Source: CBDHFN01 sp965262605
Lineage (GTDB): Bacteria; Pseudomonadota; Alphaproteobacteria; JASGCL01
Assembly (NCBI GenBank): GCA_965262605.1
Contig: CBDHFN010000002.1
Span: 372,001 to 436,000, forward strand
DNA: 64,000 nucleotides
Direction of reading: 5' to 3'
Part shown: positions 28,182 to 36,345 of the stretch, one piece after another
Layout: each line of letters begins with the position of its first letter
Position numbering within the stretch: the stretch's first letter is position 1
Position numbers and translations under genes: made by a program
Notes under the pieces: model-generated
Database searches by the model: none
What the model saw: only the letters and a program-made list of their open reading frames with translations
What the model was told of the DNA's origin: nothing

Positions 28182-28862
28182 TTAATTGCGCTTGGCGTAA
28201 AAATAGCTTAGCACCCGGTCTTGCTTGCTGGCATCATTAGTTTTACGGGTAAAATTAACAAAATATTTACAAGGGCGATTAAAATTTGTTAAATTTTTTA
28301 TTTCATTAAGATATGGCAATTCATCGTATTTAAGACTATCGCGCATTAGTATCGCCTTTATTTCAGGGCTTGCAATTTGATTAATATATGCTGTGCGATT
28401 TGTAATGGCGATATAATCATCGTAAGCCGTAATATTCATAATCACAGGAATTTGCCCATTAACACGGTTTAAACATGATAAGTTATTTTGCGAATTGAGT
28501 AAAGTTTCGTCTAGCTCTTTGGATTTATCGCTAAGTTCTTGAATTATTTTCTCGTTTTGTGGAATTTGATTGATTTCTGTGGCTGGCACTAAATTCGTTA
28601 AAAATTCTGGAATTTTATTAAGGGGTAAATTATTTCTTTGCCCATATTTTTGTAATTCAACTAGAGACTTTGCCAAGTATTTGGCTTCTTGCTGGCTATA
28701 TTCCTTGCCGATTGTGGCTTTTTTAATTTCTTGCGTTAAAAAATCATTGGCTTTATCATCGCCAAGCACAACAAAATAAACAATGCCAAAGAAAATAATT
28801 TGCATCAAAAAATCAATGATGGTTAGGTTTAATATTTGGTCTGACGAATTTAATTTACGCAT
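28182..28862 (-). CDS. MotB/TolR-like single-TM protein of the candidate motor system
   Basis: 226 residues. One N-terminal membrane helix (about 12-33) follows a short cytoplasmic head and carries an acidic residue near its start, D17 in LTIIDFLMQIIFFGIVYFVV. This is the geometry of the proton-carrying Asp in TolR/ExbD and MotB. The rest is predicted periplasmic: a helical region (40-125) and a small alpha/beta segment with Cys in SCLNRVNG and RPCKYF that could pair. There is no OmpA-type peptidoglycan-binding domain. It is last in a four-gene operon, six bases after the MotA/TolQ-like gene. Family assignment rests on topology and context. Confidence 0.55.
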   Translation of the reverse strand: MRKLNSSDQILNLTIIDFLMQIIFFGIVYFVVLGDDKANDFLTQEIKKATIGKEYSQQEAKYLAKSLVELQKYGQRNNLPLNKIPEFLTNLVPATEINQIPQNEKIIQELSDKSKELDETLLNSQNNLSCLNRVNGQIPVIMNITAYDDYIAITNRTAYINQIASPEIKAILMRDSLKYDELPYLNEIKNLTNFNRPCKYFVNFTRKTNDASKQDRVLSYFYAKRN

Positions 28863-28868
28863 GCTTGC

Positions 28869-30218
28869 TTACCAGACACGAAAAAAGCTGATAATATCGC
28901 GCCCTAAACTTAAAATATTATAATTATTATTCGCATTAACGGCGCGACTTAATGAATCATTCGTATTTTTTATTTGTGCAAAAATTTGTGCACTCATTTT
29001 AGATTGGTTATCATTGCTTTGTTTGAGCTGTTCATAAATTCGTTCATTGGCTTTTGCATTTTCTGCAATCAGATGGTTATATACATTATCTTGGGAATCT
29101 TGCGTGGATTTATTAAGATTTTCATTAATTTTGGCTAAAATATTGATAATTTCTTGGTTATCTGCGCGAATCGTAGCATTATTTGCTTCTGGGGCATTTG
29201 TTGCATTGCCCCCTGTTTCAGATTGGCGTTTTATGTCATTAAATACATCACGGAATTTTTCTAATGACGCTAGATTTTTCTCTACAGTATCAAGCGTTTT
29301 ATTAAATTTATCCAAACCTTTATCTAAGGGTTTGAAATTTGCCCGATTATTATCCAATACTTCTTTAAATTCATTGACACTTTGATTAATTTTAGAGATA
29401 TTTGCGCGAAATTCTTGGGTAATTTGCGTAAAATTGGCTTGAATTTGGCTAAAATCTAATTTTTGGGATTCTTCTTGAATTTTATTGTTAATTGGCGTTA
29501 AATCAATGGCTAAATCAAATTGCAATTTCCCTAATTCTGTTTCTAAATTATTTAAAATTTTCCGAAATTTTAAATCATGGTCGTTAAAATTTTCGGCTAA
29601 TTTTTCTGATAATTTATTTTGTTGCGCGGTATTTTTGGTAAGCGCGGTTTTATTATCATCAATAATTTTACCAAAATCCACGCTGATGGCGGCATAATTT
29701 TTGGCAATATCCTTAATTGTAGCTAAGGAATCTTGCAATTCTGTTTTCGCATCTGCCACAAAATTATTATTTACTTCGGTTAAATTATTCATATATGTCT
29801 TATTATTTGACTCAATTTTATACAGAGTATTGTTTATTTGCTCTAATAATAAATTGGGATTATTTTTAACATCTTCGGCGGATAATTCATCGGGTATCAA
29901 AAAATATCGTAATACAACCCCAAGTCCAGTATAAGCTAAACCAAAACCAAATTGAATTAAAATATTATTCTTATCAATTCTGCCAATCCCAATTTCAATA
30001 ACGGCAATTGCCATCATAGCAATGGTCATTAAAAAACCATAATAATAAATACTATCAATTTGTTTGGGACTTAATTTTTGTTTTTTTGATAATAAAAATA
30101 CCCAATAAATTATATATGGCACAATACCTGATAAAATATACATATTATCTGTGTTTTTCACAGAAAATACAACTGATAGGATAATTGAAGCAACAATGGA
30201 AATAAAAAAACTTTTCAT
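28869..30218 (-). CDS. MotA/TolQ-like membrane protein with long coiled-coil tail
   Basis: 449 residues. Four predicted membrane helices occupy about 4-19, 27-44, 60-78 and 86-107. The last two (FLMTIAMMAIAVIEIGIG and ILIQFGFGLAYTGLGVVLRY) resemble the final two helices of MotA/TolQ/ZorA channels. Residues 120-440 are almost wholly coiled coil, rich in N, K, E and D (for example NKTALTKNTAQQNKLSEKLA), giving a very long cytoplasmic tail as in ZorA. Together with the downstream single-TM Asp protein it could form an ion-driven stator. It lies six bases after the vWA-like gene. Confidence 0.55.
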   Translation of the reverse strand: MKSFFISIVASIILSVVFSVKNTDNMYILSGIVPYIIYWVFLLSKKQKLSPKQIDSIYYYGFLMTIAMMAIAVIEIGIGRIDKNNILIQFGFGLAYTGLGVVLRYFLIPDELSAEDVKNNPNLLLEQINNTLYKIESNNKTYMNNLTEVNNNFVADAKTELQDSLATIKDIAKNYAAISVDFGKIIDDNKTALTKNTAQQNKLSEKLAENFNDHDLKFRKILNNLETELGKLQFDLAIDLTPINNKIQEESQKLDFSQIQANFTQITQEFRANISKINQSVNEFKEVLDNNRANFKPLDKGLDKFNKTLDTVEKNLASLEKFRDVFNDIKRQSETGGNATNAPEANNATIRADNQEIINILAKINENLNKSTQDSQDNVYNHLIAENAKANERIYEQLKQSNDNQSKMSAQIFAQIKNTNDSLSRAVNANNNYNILSLGRDIISFFRVW

Positions 30219-30223
30219 AAATT

Positions 30224-31078
30224 TTACCCCGGTAAATATTGGTAATTAAAGCCACCAGCTTCGTTATCGCCAAAAAACCAATTCCAGAAAAAAACACGGC
30301 ATGTTGAAATATGTTGATTAATGGCGGTGCCGCCATTGCCCTTGTTTAATTGCGAACGCGGGATTAAGAATAATTCAATTTTAACCTTGGTAAATTGGGG
30401 GCGACCCGCGCTACCCGCGCGTGCTTGCAAATATTCTTCCACCATATTTTCAGGGGTTTTGCAATTATACATGGAAAATTTATCGGTATATTCCACCATA
30501 TCCGAAAAAATTATTAATTTGCTTGACGGCGAATTTTGTAAATATTCGCTTAGGTTAATATCGCTGATGCTTTGGGCAATAGGGCTGTTGCGTGATGCAA
30601 ATTGCACTTTTTCAATCGCTTCATTTAGTGGCTTGACAAATTTTTCTTGATATAATTTTTCAACCGCTTTAACATCTTCGTTTAGTTGATTGCCTTGCTG
30701 GCGCACTTTGCATTTTGAAAAAATCGGGCGCAAATTTGTTTGTGATGATTCATTAACTTCAAAAACCGAAATTAATTGCCCTTCGGGTGTTTTATTCACA
30801 AAATCATTAATTTGGCTACGGATTGCATCGTAAGTTTGCCTTGAAACAGCATCAGTGCCATCAATTAAAATCACATTTTTTATCAGGGGTTGCGCAGGGT
30901 TTTTAATACAAAGCCTTTCGTCTAATTTATCCTTGGTAAAGACAAATGACAAAATAATCATTAAAACAATAAATCCGACTCCGCCAGTTATTTTTTGCTG
31001 GGCGGTGAATTTATCTAATATATTGCTGGATTTATGCCCGCGCGGGTGTAAGGGGGTTTTTAATTCACGCGGATTCAT
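30224..31078 (-). CDS. Membrane-anchored vWA-like protein
   Basis: 284 residues. A positively charged N-terminus, a single membrane helix (about 31-48) and a von Willebrand A-like fold: strand 1 NVILIDGTD (D73, T75), a helix, VFEVNESSQ, then SPIAQSISD (165-173) and SKLIIFSDMVEYT (187-198, D193). These positions match the MIDAS residues (DxSxS, T/S, D) but the first motif is altered to DGTD. The topology puts the domain outside the cytoplasm. A Trp/Phe-rich patch (FFWNWFFGD) lies near the end. It overlaps the preceding gene by four bases, so the products are probably made in fixed ratio. Confidence 0.55.
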   Translation of the reverse strand: MNPRELKTPLHPRGHKSSNILDKFTAQQKITGGVGFIVLMIILSFVFTKDKLDERLCIKNPAQPLIKNVILIDGTDAVSRQTYDAIRSQINDFVNKTPEGQLISVFEVNESSQTNLRPIFSKCKVRQQGNQLNEDVKAVEKLYQEKFVKPLNEAIEKVQFASRNSPIAQSISDINLSEYLQNSPSSKLIIFSDMVEYTDKFSMYNCKTPENMVEEYLQARAGSAGRPQFTKVKIELFLIPRSQLNKGNGGTAINQHISTCRVFFWNWFFGDNEAGGFNYQYLPG

Positions 31079-32721
31079 TTATTGCTTCCCGCATAATTAT
31101 TGATGATTGCTTGATACCACGACTCCAATTCTTTACCAAGAATCTTATTCGCCTCAGTGTCTATGGCATGAATATTTTGTGCAAGTTTTTTCGTATATTC
31201 CTTGACCATGGGTTCTATTTTATCTTGCAAAATTTTAATATCAGTAATTTCTTTGTTAATATCAGGGTCTTTTGCGCGTTCTTCATTCATGATGGTTAAT
31301 TTTTCCGCAAAATATTTGGGCGGTTCCATTTTATTGGCACGAATTGCCTTATTAGCATTACGATAAGCCGCACTCACGGTTGCTAAATCAATATCAATAT
31401 TATTGCGCTGTTCGTGAAAATAAATAAGCGCGCTATCGCATTCGTTATTTAATTGCGTCAGCGTGTTGGATAATTCCGACCATCTTGCTTGGGTGGTAAT
31501 ATTATTATGGCGAAATTGCCCAATTTTTTCGCTCATCAATTCCCTTGCTTTAATTTTATCTTCTTCAAGGAATGCTTCAAATTGTAAGCGTTGTAAATCG
31601 GCAAGACGATAGCCGGGATAAGCATCGTCCATATTATACCCCTTATATCCAGCAGCAAAGCCCATTAATACGCCCGTGCCAAACAAGACAAAACCAATGA
31701 CGGTATCAAAATTTAAGCCCCAAACAAAGATTTTAAACGCCAATTCCACGGCACGCCCAAACGCGCCTGCGGAATTTATCGCAGCTTCTGCGCGGTATGC
31801 TGTAAAAATCGCGTTAATATAAATGATGACTAATATGCCAATGATGCCCGCCGCCCAGCCCGCATATTTTTTTACGGCATCAATATGATTTTTATACCGA
31901 AATAAATTACCCGCAATTGCGGCAACGACAATATTTATACCCGATACGCCCATGGCAACCCAAATGCCACCCAATAAGCCATTTTCATTTTGAAAATAAA
32001 ACATATTCGCAACCGCTTCAACAAGCCATAAAATAAATAAATTGGACAAATAATTAAATTGGTCAAAGGGATATTTGGCATTTCTGTCTTGTAAATTATT
32101 ATTATTTCTAAATTTTGTATATTTGGCTAAATATTCGCTGTTGATTTTAACGGATTTGGCAATATTATCGCCCTGTGTGGCTTGAATCTGGGCAATATCA
32201 TTGCGCAAATTTTGATTATCAAGGCAAATTTCCGTATCGCGCTCAAGCTCTTTGACAAATAACTGATTATTGCGGATATTATCTCTTATCTTGCCAATAT
32301 AGCCATTAAATTTATCCACCATATCGTTAAGTGATAAAATTGCAATGGCATATAAATTACTTTCATGTTGGTCAAGGCTTTTTGCATCATGATGCGGCAA
32401 TAAATTCGCTGCCTCATTTTCGCCCTTTTTAACATAATCGCCGTGCAATTTCATTATTTCTTTTTGATAAGTAATGATATTCGTGCTTTCAAATTTATAC
32501 GGATATTCACTCTTTTCAATTGATAAATGCTTTGCTGGAATCGCCGCTAATCTTGCAATTTTCTTGCGTTGTGCATTTTTATAAATATAATAAGCAAAAA
32601 AAATCAGGGTTAAAAATATCAAAAATAGGAATCCCCAATATGATTCCACCGATTGAAATTTTTCAATCTTAAAGAATGGAATTCCAAATAATGAAAAAAC
32701 TTCTGTGTTTACATTTACCAT
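31075..32721 (-). CDS. Five-TM coiled-coil protein, first gene of the candidate motor operon
   Basis: 548 residues of no family I recognise. Predicted membrane helices: 28-47, 225-244, 250-273, 287-309 and 339-358. Between the first and second helix is a helical coiled-coil region (about 80-205), and residues 370-545 are again charged and helical (LADLQRLQFEAFLEEDKIKA). This gives a pore- or scaffold-like core with two long helical arms. It has a GGGAG site before ATG 32721 and a promoter at 32753-32781. It is translationally coupled to the vWA-like gene. It may sense or gate the downstream stator-like pair; that is inference. Confidence 0.55.
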   Translation of the reverse strand: MVNVNTEVFSLFGIPFFKIEKFQSVESYWGFLFLIFLTLIFFAYYIYKNAQRKKIARLAAIPAKHLSIEKSEYPYKFESTNIITYQKEIMKLHGDYVKKGENEAANLLPHHDAKSLDQHESNLYAIAILSLNDMVDKFNGYIGKIRDNIRNNQLFVKELERDTEICLDNQNLRNDIAQIQATQGDNIAKSVKINSEYLAKYTKFRNNNNLQDRNAKYPFDQFNYLSNLFILWLVEAVANMFYFQNENGLLGGIWVAMGVSGINIVVAAIAGNLFRYKNHIDAVKKYAGWAAGIIGILVIIYINAIFTAYRAEAAINSAGAFGRAVELAFKIFVWGLNFDTVIGFVLFGTGVLMGFAAGYKGYNMDDAYPGYRLADLQRLQFEAFLEEDKIKARELMSEKIGQFRHNNITTQARWSELSNTLTQLNNECDSALIYFHEQRNNIDIDLATVSAAYRNANKAIRANKMEPPKYFAEKLTIMNEERAKDPDINKEITDIKILQDKIEPMVKEYTKKLAQNIHAIDTEANKILGKELESWYQAIINNYAGSNK

Positions 32722-32752
32722 TTTTTTCTCCCTAAATTACAGATGAATTTTA

Positions 32753-32781
32753 ACAATAACTTATTTAATTGACAAAGTCAA
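32753..32781 (-). promoter_or_regulatory. Promoter with palindromic -35 region for the four-gene operon
   Basis: On the minus strand TTGACT (32781-32776), 17 bases and TATTGT (32758-32753) lie 32 bases from the ATG. The -35 lies inside the palindrome TTGACAAAGTCAA (32769-32781), a possible operator. Confidence 0.5.
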
Positions 32782-32872
32782 TAAAAATTTTATATGAAAT
32801 TAAAATACAACCTTTGATGTAGGTATTGCCGATTTAAGAAATTTTGTCGCTTAAATAATTTTAAACGAAATA

Positions 32873-32898
32873 GCGATAAACCAGCCCGTTATTATCGC
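32873..32898. repeat. Inverted repeat GCGATAA-N12-TTATCGC
   Basis: Perfect 7-bp arms at 32873-32879 and 32892-32898 in the 348-base divergent intergenic region between the four-gene operon and the HNH gene. The half site with GAAATA in front recurs at 35945-35958. It could be a regulator site or a hairpin. The rest of the region is AT-rich and holds the two promoters listed. Confidence 0.35.
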
Positions 32899-32970
32899 AA
32901 ATTTATATTTTATATTCAATTAAGAATCAATGTTAATATCAAAAAAATTAGTAATATCCACTTTTTATTA

Positions 32971-32998
32971 TTGACAAAATATAATAACAACTTATATA
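32971..32998 (+). promoter_or_regulatory. Sigma-70 promoter of the HNH endonuclease gene
   Basis: TTGACA (32971-32976), 16-base spacer, TATATA (32993-32998), about 70 bases upstream of ATG 33070. Confidence 0.55.
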
Positions 32999-33069
32999 TC
33001 ATAAAATTCCTAAGATAATTAGGGTAATTCAAAAATCATGGTTTAATTATTCCATCAATAAGGGGTTTC

Positions 33070-33732
33070 ATGCGCAAAATAACAACTTCATTTGCAATAA
33101 TCGCCGCAATTGCTGGTGGATATGGCATTTATACAAATAATTCCAAGCAATCATTGCCACGCCCCCCGCAACACGAAACTTCGCCCCTTGAATCATACCA
33201 AAATTTGCGCTTAAATTGTGAAAATATCAAATATCATCGCGAAGATTATTTACCCGATGGCTGGATTGATACGGATAATGATTGCCAAGACACCAGAGCC
33301 GAGGTATTAATTAGCGCAAATAACGGCAAATTAGAATATAATAAAAACGGCTGTAAAGTCAAAAAAGGGCTTTGGCACGACCCTTATAGCGACAAAGATT
33401 TTAATGAAGCCAAAGATTTAGATATTGACCATATAGTGCCATTAAAAAATGCCCATGTTAATGGGGCTTGTTTATTGTCAAGCGAAGAAAAAATTAAATT
33501 TGCCAATGATTATGAAAATTTATTGCCCGTATTTAATCAATTAAATCGGCAAAAGGGGGAAAAATCGCCCGATGAATGGTTGCCACCCAATAAAAATACT
33601 TTATGCGAATATTTGCAAAAATGGGCGCATATCAAGGAAAAATATAATTTAGCTTACAGCATACGCGAATATGAATTTTTTAATAAAAATCAAGAAAATT
33701 GTCATTTAAATTTTAATATCGCCATTAAATAA
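33070..33732 (+). CDS. Exported or membrane-anchored HNH endonuclease (DUF1524-type)
   Basis: 220 residues. The N-terminus (KITTSFAIIAAIAGGYGIYT) is a signal peptide or anchor, so the nuclease domain is probably outside the cytoplasm. The domain has TDNDCQDTRAEVLI, CKVKKGLWHDPYS, the HNH core LDIDHIVPLKNAHVNGA and NLLPVFNQLNRQKGEKSPDEW, as in secreted DUF1524/HNH nucleases. These degrade DNA without sequence preference where tested. It is divergent from the four-gene membrane operon, with a shared regulatory gap. It could be a nutritional nuclease or the effector of an anti-DNA-uptake system. No immunity gene is evident unless the following membrane gene serves as one. Confidence 0.75.
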   Translation: MRKITTSFAIIAAIAGGYGIYTNNSKQSLPRPPQHETSPLESYQNLRLNCENIKYHREDYLPDGWIDTDNDCQDTRAEVLISANNGKLEYNKNGCKVKKGLWHDPYSDKDFNEAKDLDIDHIVPLKNAHVNGACLLSSEEKIKFANDYENLLPVFNQLNRQKGEKSPDEWLPPNKNTLCEYLQKWAHIKEKYNLAYSIREYEFFNKNQENCHLNFNIAIK

Positions 33733-33770
33733 GCCTTGAATTACGCGCGAATCGTTATATATCAGGTTTA

Positions 33771-34613
33771 ATGACCAATAATTTTACTGAATTGCAAATA
33801 CCCCAACCAGTTGCACCGAATGAGGAGCAACCAGACGGGCTTACCCAAAAATTTTTAGATTTTTTTGAAAAACGCCAAGGTAAACCAGAACCCAAACCGA
33901 TTGACGATATTGATTTGCCGCAACCCTTGGGTATTGATGCGATTGAGAAAATGCAATTACGGGCGGCACCGCAATTTTCGGGCAAAAAATTTGACGCCGA
34001 TATAATTTGCCAATATAATAAAATGCCCGTAATCAAGCCAATTATTGGTTGTGTGATTGGAATTATCATCGTTGTTTTGGGGTATTTTATCATTCTGGAT
34101 AATATTTTTTCGCAAATTTTAGTTATCACGATTGGTTTTGCGTTTGCGTGGATGCTGGGCATCAAGCTTACCTTGCTTAATCAAGAAATTGTGATTAAAA
34201 AACATGGCATCGCCATGAATGATTTGGGCGCGGGTAAATTTATCGCATGGCAGGGGATAAAAAAAGTTAAATTGCGCTATGCTTCGGGGCATTATCATTG
34301 CGAAATTGCCGATGATTTTCAAAAAATGCAAATTGATGGCGCGCTTAAAAAATTTAATTTAGTCATTGCTTGCACTGCCCAAGCAATAAGAATTACGCGC
34401 ACACCCCTTGACGAATTAACCTTGGCGAATTTTGCCATGATGGGGCATTTATTTTCGCATATGGATTTTTCAAATGATGAATTAGAAGATTTACGCACCA
34501 AACGCGGTGGCATTATTCGCAAAAAATCCAATAACCAAGCCCCAAACACCGCCAATTCATCGGCAAAACCAGACGAAGTCAATGATGATGATGATTTAGG
34601 CGAAAATGTCTAA
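33771..34613 (+). CDS. Hypothetical two-TM protein with PH-like region
   Basis: 280 residues, family not recognised. Residues 1-80 are acidic and proline-rich, then two adjacent membrane helices (about 86-109 and 111-128: IIGCVIGIIIVVLGYFIIL, ILVITIGFAFAWMLGIK). A beta-rich segment follows (LNQEIVIKKHGIAMND, FIAWQGIKKVKLRYASGHYHC) that resembles bacterial PH-like domains attached to membrane pairs. The C-terminus is an acidic disordered tail. It begins 38 bases after the HNH gene and its stop overlaps the convergent enolase-superfamily gene by four bases. Confidence 0.55.
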   Translation: MTNNFTELQIPQPVAPNEEQPDGLTQKFLDFFEKRQGKPEPKPIDDIDLPQPLGIDAIEKMQLRAAPQFSGKKFDADIICQYNKMPVIKPIIGCVIGIIIVVLGYFIILDNIFSQILVITIGFAFAWMLGIKLTLLNQEIVIKKHGIAMNDLGAGKFIAWQGIKKVKLRYASGHYHCEIADDFQKMQIDGALKKFNLVIACTAQAIRITRTPLDELTLANFAMMGHLFSHMDFSNDELEDLRTKRGGIIRKKSNNQAPNTANSSAKPDEVNDDDDLGENV

Positions 34614-35851
34614 GCGCGCTTATCGCCAGTGAAATGATTTTTAATTTCATCAACACCTAATGGGCGGTCGCTGGTTTCTAAATGTAGCCTATCACTTGAT
34701 TCGTCAAAGGCTAATTCTTGGCATAATTGCACATTTAAATCCGCGCCCAAGCCGGGTTCTTTGCTTGGAATGACATAACCATCTTGCCATGTTATTGGTT
34801 TTGATAATAAATCAGCAAAAATCCCATCAAATGTGCGAATTGATTCCAAAAGCAGAAAATTCGGTATTGTCGCCGCAAGATGAATATTCGCCATCGCCAC
34901 CACAGGACCACAATATAAATGCGGGGCAAGTTGCGCGTAATAAACTTCGGCAAGATTCGCAATTTTTTTGCCTTGAGTAATGCCACCGCATCGCCCCAAT
35001 TCAGGTTGTAAAATTGCCGCCGCACCATTGGATAATACCCGTTGAAATTCATATGGCATGGTGAGTCGTTCGCCAGTTGCCACTGGAATTTTCGTATTTT
35101 GGGCAACTTTTGCCATTTCTTCGGGCATTTCTGGCGGGGTTGGTTCTTCAAACCACAGGGGGTCAAATGGTTCAATCGCGCGGGCAAAGCGAATTGCCCC
35201 AGCAGCAGTAAATTGCCCATGCGTGCCGAATAATAAATCAGCTTTACCCCCCACGGCTTGACGAATTTTCTTACAAAATTCACCCGCCAAAGCAATGGTT
35301 TCCAAAGATGGCATACGCGGGTCAAACGCGCCATATGGCGCGGCAGGGTCAAATTTTATCGCGGTGAAGCCTTGTTTAACATAATGCGCCGCCCGTTCCG
35401 CCGAAAGGTCAGGATTCCAATAAATGCTGGAATCATGCCCTTGGTTATAATCAGGGTAAATATAAGTGTAAGAGCGCAATTTTTCATTGACTAAACCACC
35501 CAATAAATTATAAACTGGTTGATTTAATGCCTTGCCCAAAATATCCCATGTTGCAATATCAATCGCCGACATCACGGCTTGTAGTGATACATCTGGACGC
35601 CCCGTATAACCACGCCCGTAAATTTGGCGCATGCGTTTTTCAGCCCCAAAAACATCTTGCCCAATAACATGGCGTTCCACAACATCGCTTATCATTGCGC
35701 GCATGGCACGCGGACGAAACGACCCGCCGTAAGCTTCACCAACACCCACGATACCATTATCCGTAAATAATTGCAAAAATATATAATATGTGCCACCAAA
35801 TTCATGCTTGGGCACGCCCACAATATGTATTTTATAATCTTTAAATTTCAT
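34610..35851 (-). CDS. Enolase-superfamily dehydratase/cycloisomerase (mandelate racemase subgroup)
   Basis: 413 residues from ATG 35851, which has AAGGAG upstream; an earlier in-frame ATG at 35899 is not credible. The capping domain has FLQLFTDNGIVGVGEAYGG and ALNQPVYNLLGG; the barrel has GFTAIKFDP, LLFGTHGQFT, WFEEPTPPEMPEEM and ATGERL. These are the metal and acid/base positions of acid-sugar dehydratases. The LFGTHGQF segment takes the place of the usual DANxxW first-ligand motif and recalls 3,6-anhydro-galactonate cycloisomerase-like enzymes. It probably acts on a sugar acid. No sugar transporter is adjacent. Confidence 0.8.
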   Translation of the reverse strand: MKFKDYKIHIVGVPKHEFGGTYYIFLQLFTDNGIVGVGEAYGGSFRPRAMRAMISDVVERHVIGQDVFGAEKRMRQIYGRGYTGRPDVSLQAVMSAIDIATWDILGKALNQPVYNLLGGLVNEKLRSYTYIYPDYNQGHDSSIYWNPDLSAERAAHYVKQGFTAIKFDPAAPYGAFDPRMPSLETIALAGEFCKKIRQAVGGKADLLFGTHGQFTAAGAIRFARAIEPFDPLWFEEPTPPEMPEEMAKVAQNTKIPVATGERLTMPYEFQRVLSNGAAAILQPELGRCGGITQGKKIANLAEVYYAQLAPHLYCGPVVAMANIHLAATIPNFLLLESIRTFDGIFADLLSKPITWQDGYVIPSKEPGLGADLNVQLCQELAFDESSDRLHLETSDRPLGVDEIKNHFTGDKRA

Positions 35852-35942
35852 TTTTTCTCCTTGTTTTGCTAAATATACAAGAAAAAAAATATAATGCAAT
35901 TTTATTTTAAAAAAAATCGCAGTAATTACCCTTAATAATCAC

Positions 35943-35970
35943 TTGAAATAGCGATAAAAATCTATATATT
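35943..35970 (+). promoter_or_regulatory. Promoter of the small HTH gene
   Basis: TTGAAA (35943-35948), 16 bases, TATATT (35965-35970). The expected start of transcription near 35977 excludes most of an upstream leader and favours ATG 35998 over ATG 35983. Confidence 0.5.
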
Positions 35971-35997
35971 GTTATTATATAAATGTCAGAGGAAGTT

Positions 35998-36345
35998 ATG
36001 AACACAGCAATTGGAAATTTTAATTTAAGTCAGCTCATCAGCCAGATTTTAACTGATGAAACCAAGAAAAATGGCAAGAAAATTCTTGAAATTGTCAATG
36101 AATGCGGCATAAGCCAGCCAACTTGGAGTCGGATTCAAGCGGGTAGTTCTTTGCTGAGTATTGACGAAATTAATCAAATTTGCGAATTTACGCAAATTAA
36201 TGTCATGAATGTTATTGAACAATCCTTAGCAATGGCAAAACAAATACAAGAAAAAGAATTGGCAAAATTATCATTTCAACAAACCGAAGCCGTGATTAAT
36301 CGCACGACATTAAAATATTTAATTGCGTTAAGCAATAAAAAATAA
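35998..36345 (+). CDS. Small helix-turn-helix regulator-like protein
   Basis: 115 residues. An N-terminal helix precedes an XRE-like HTH: KKILEIVNECGISQPTWSRIQAGSSLLSIDEIN, with recognition helix SQPTWSRIQAG. A C-terminal helical region (about 70-110) could dimerise. The start at 35998 has AGAGGA directly upstream; the ATG at 35983 is only about six bases from the predicted transcription start. There is no toxin-like partner, so it is more likely a solitary regulator. It may act on the divergent enolase-superfamily gene, which has a shared upstream region. Confidence 0.55.
   Translation: MNTAIGNFNLSQLISQILTDETKKNGKKILEIVNECGISQPTWSRIQAGSSLLSIDEINQICEFTQINVMNVIEQSLAMAKQIQEKELAKLSFQQTEAVINRTTLKYLIALSNKK

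Noticed and set aside
28182..32721. Canonical Zorya system
   Set aside because: No OmpA peptidoglycan-binding domain, no ZorC, ZorD or ZorE-like gene and the extra vWA and five-TM proteins do not fit the known types.
35998..36345. Antitoxin of a toxin-antitoxin pair
   Set aside because: The HTH protein has no small partner gene; its neighbours are gloA and an enolase-superfamily gene on the other strand.
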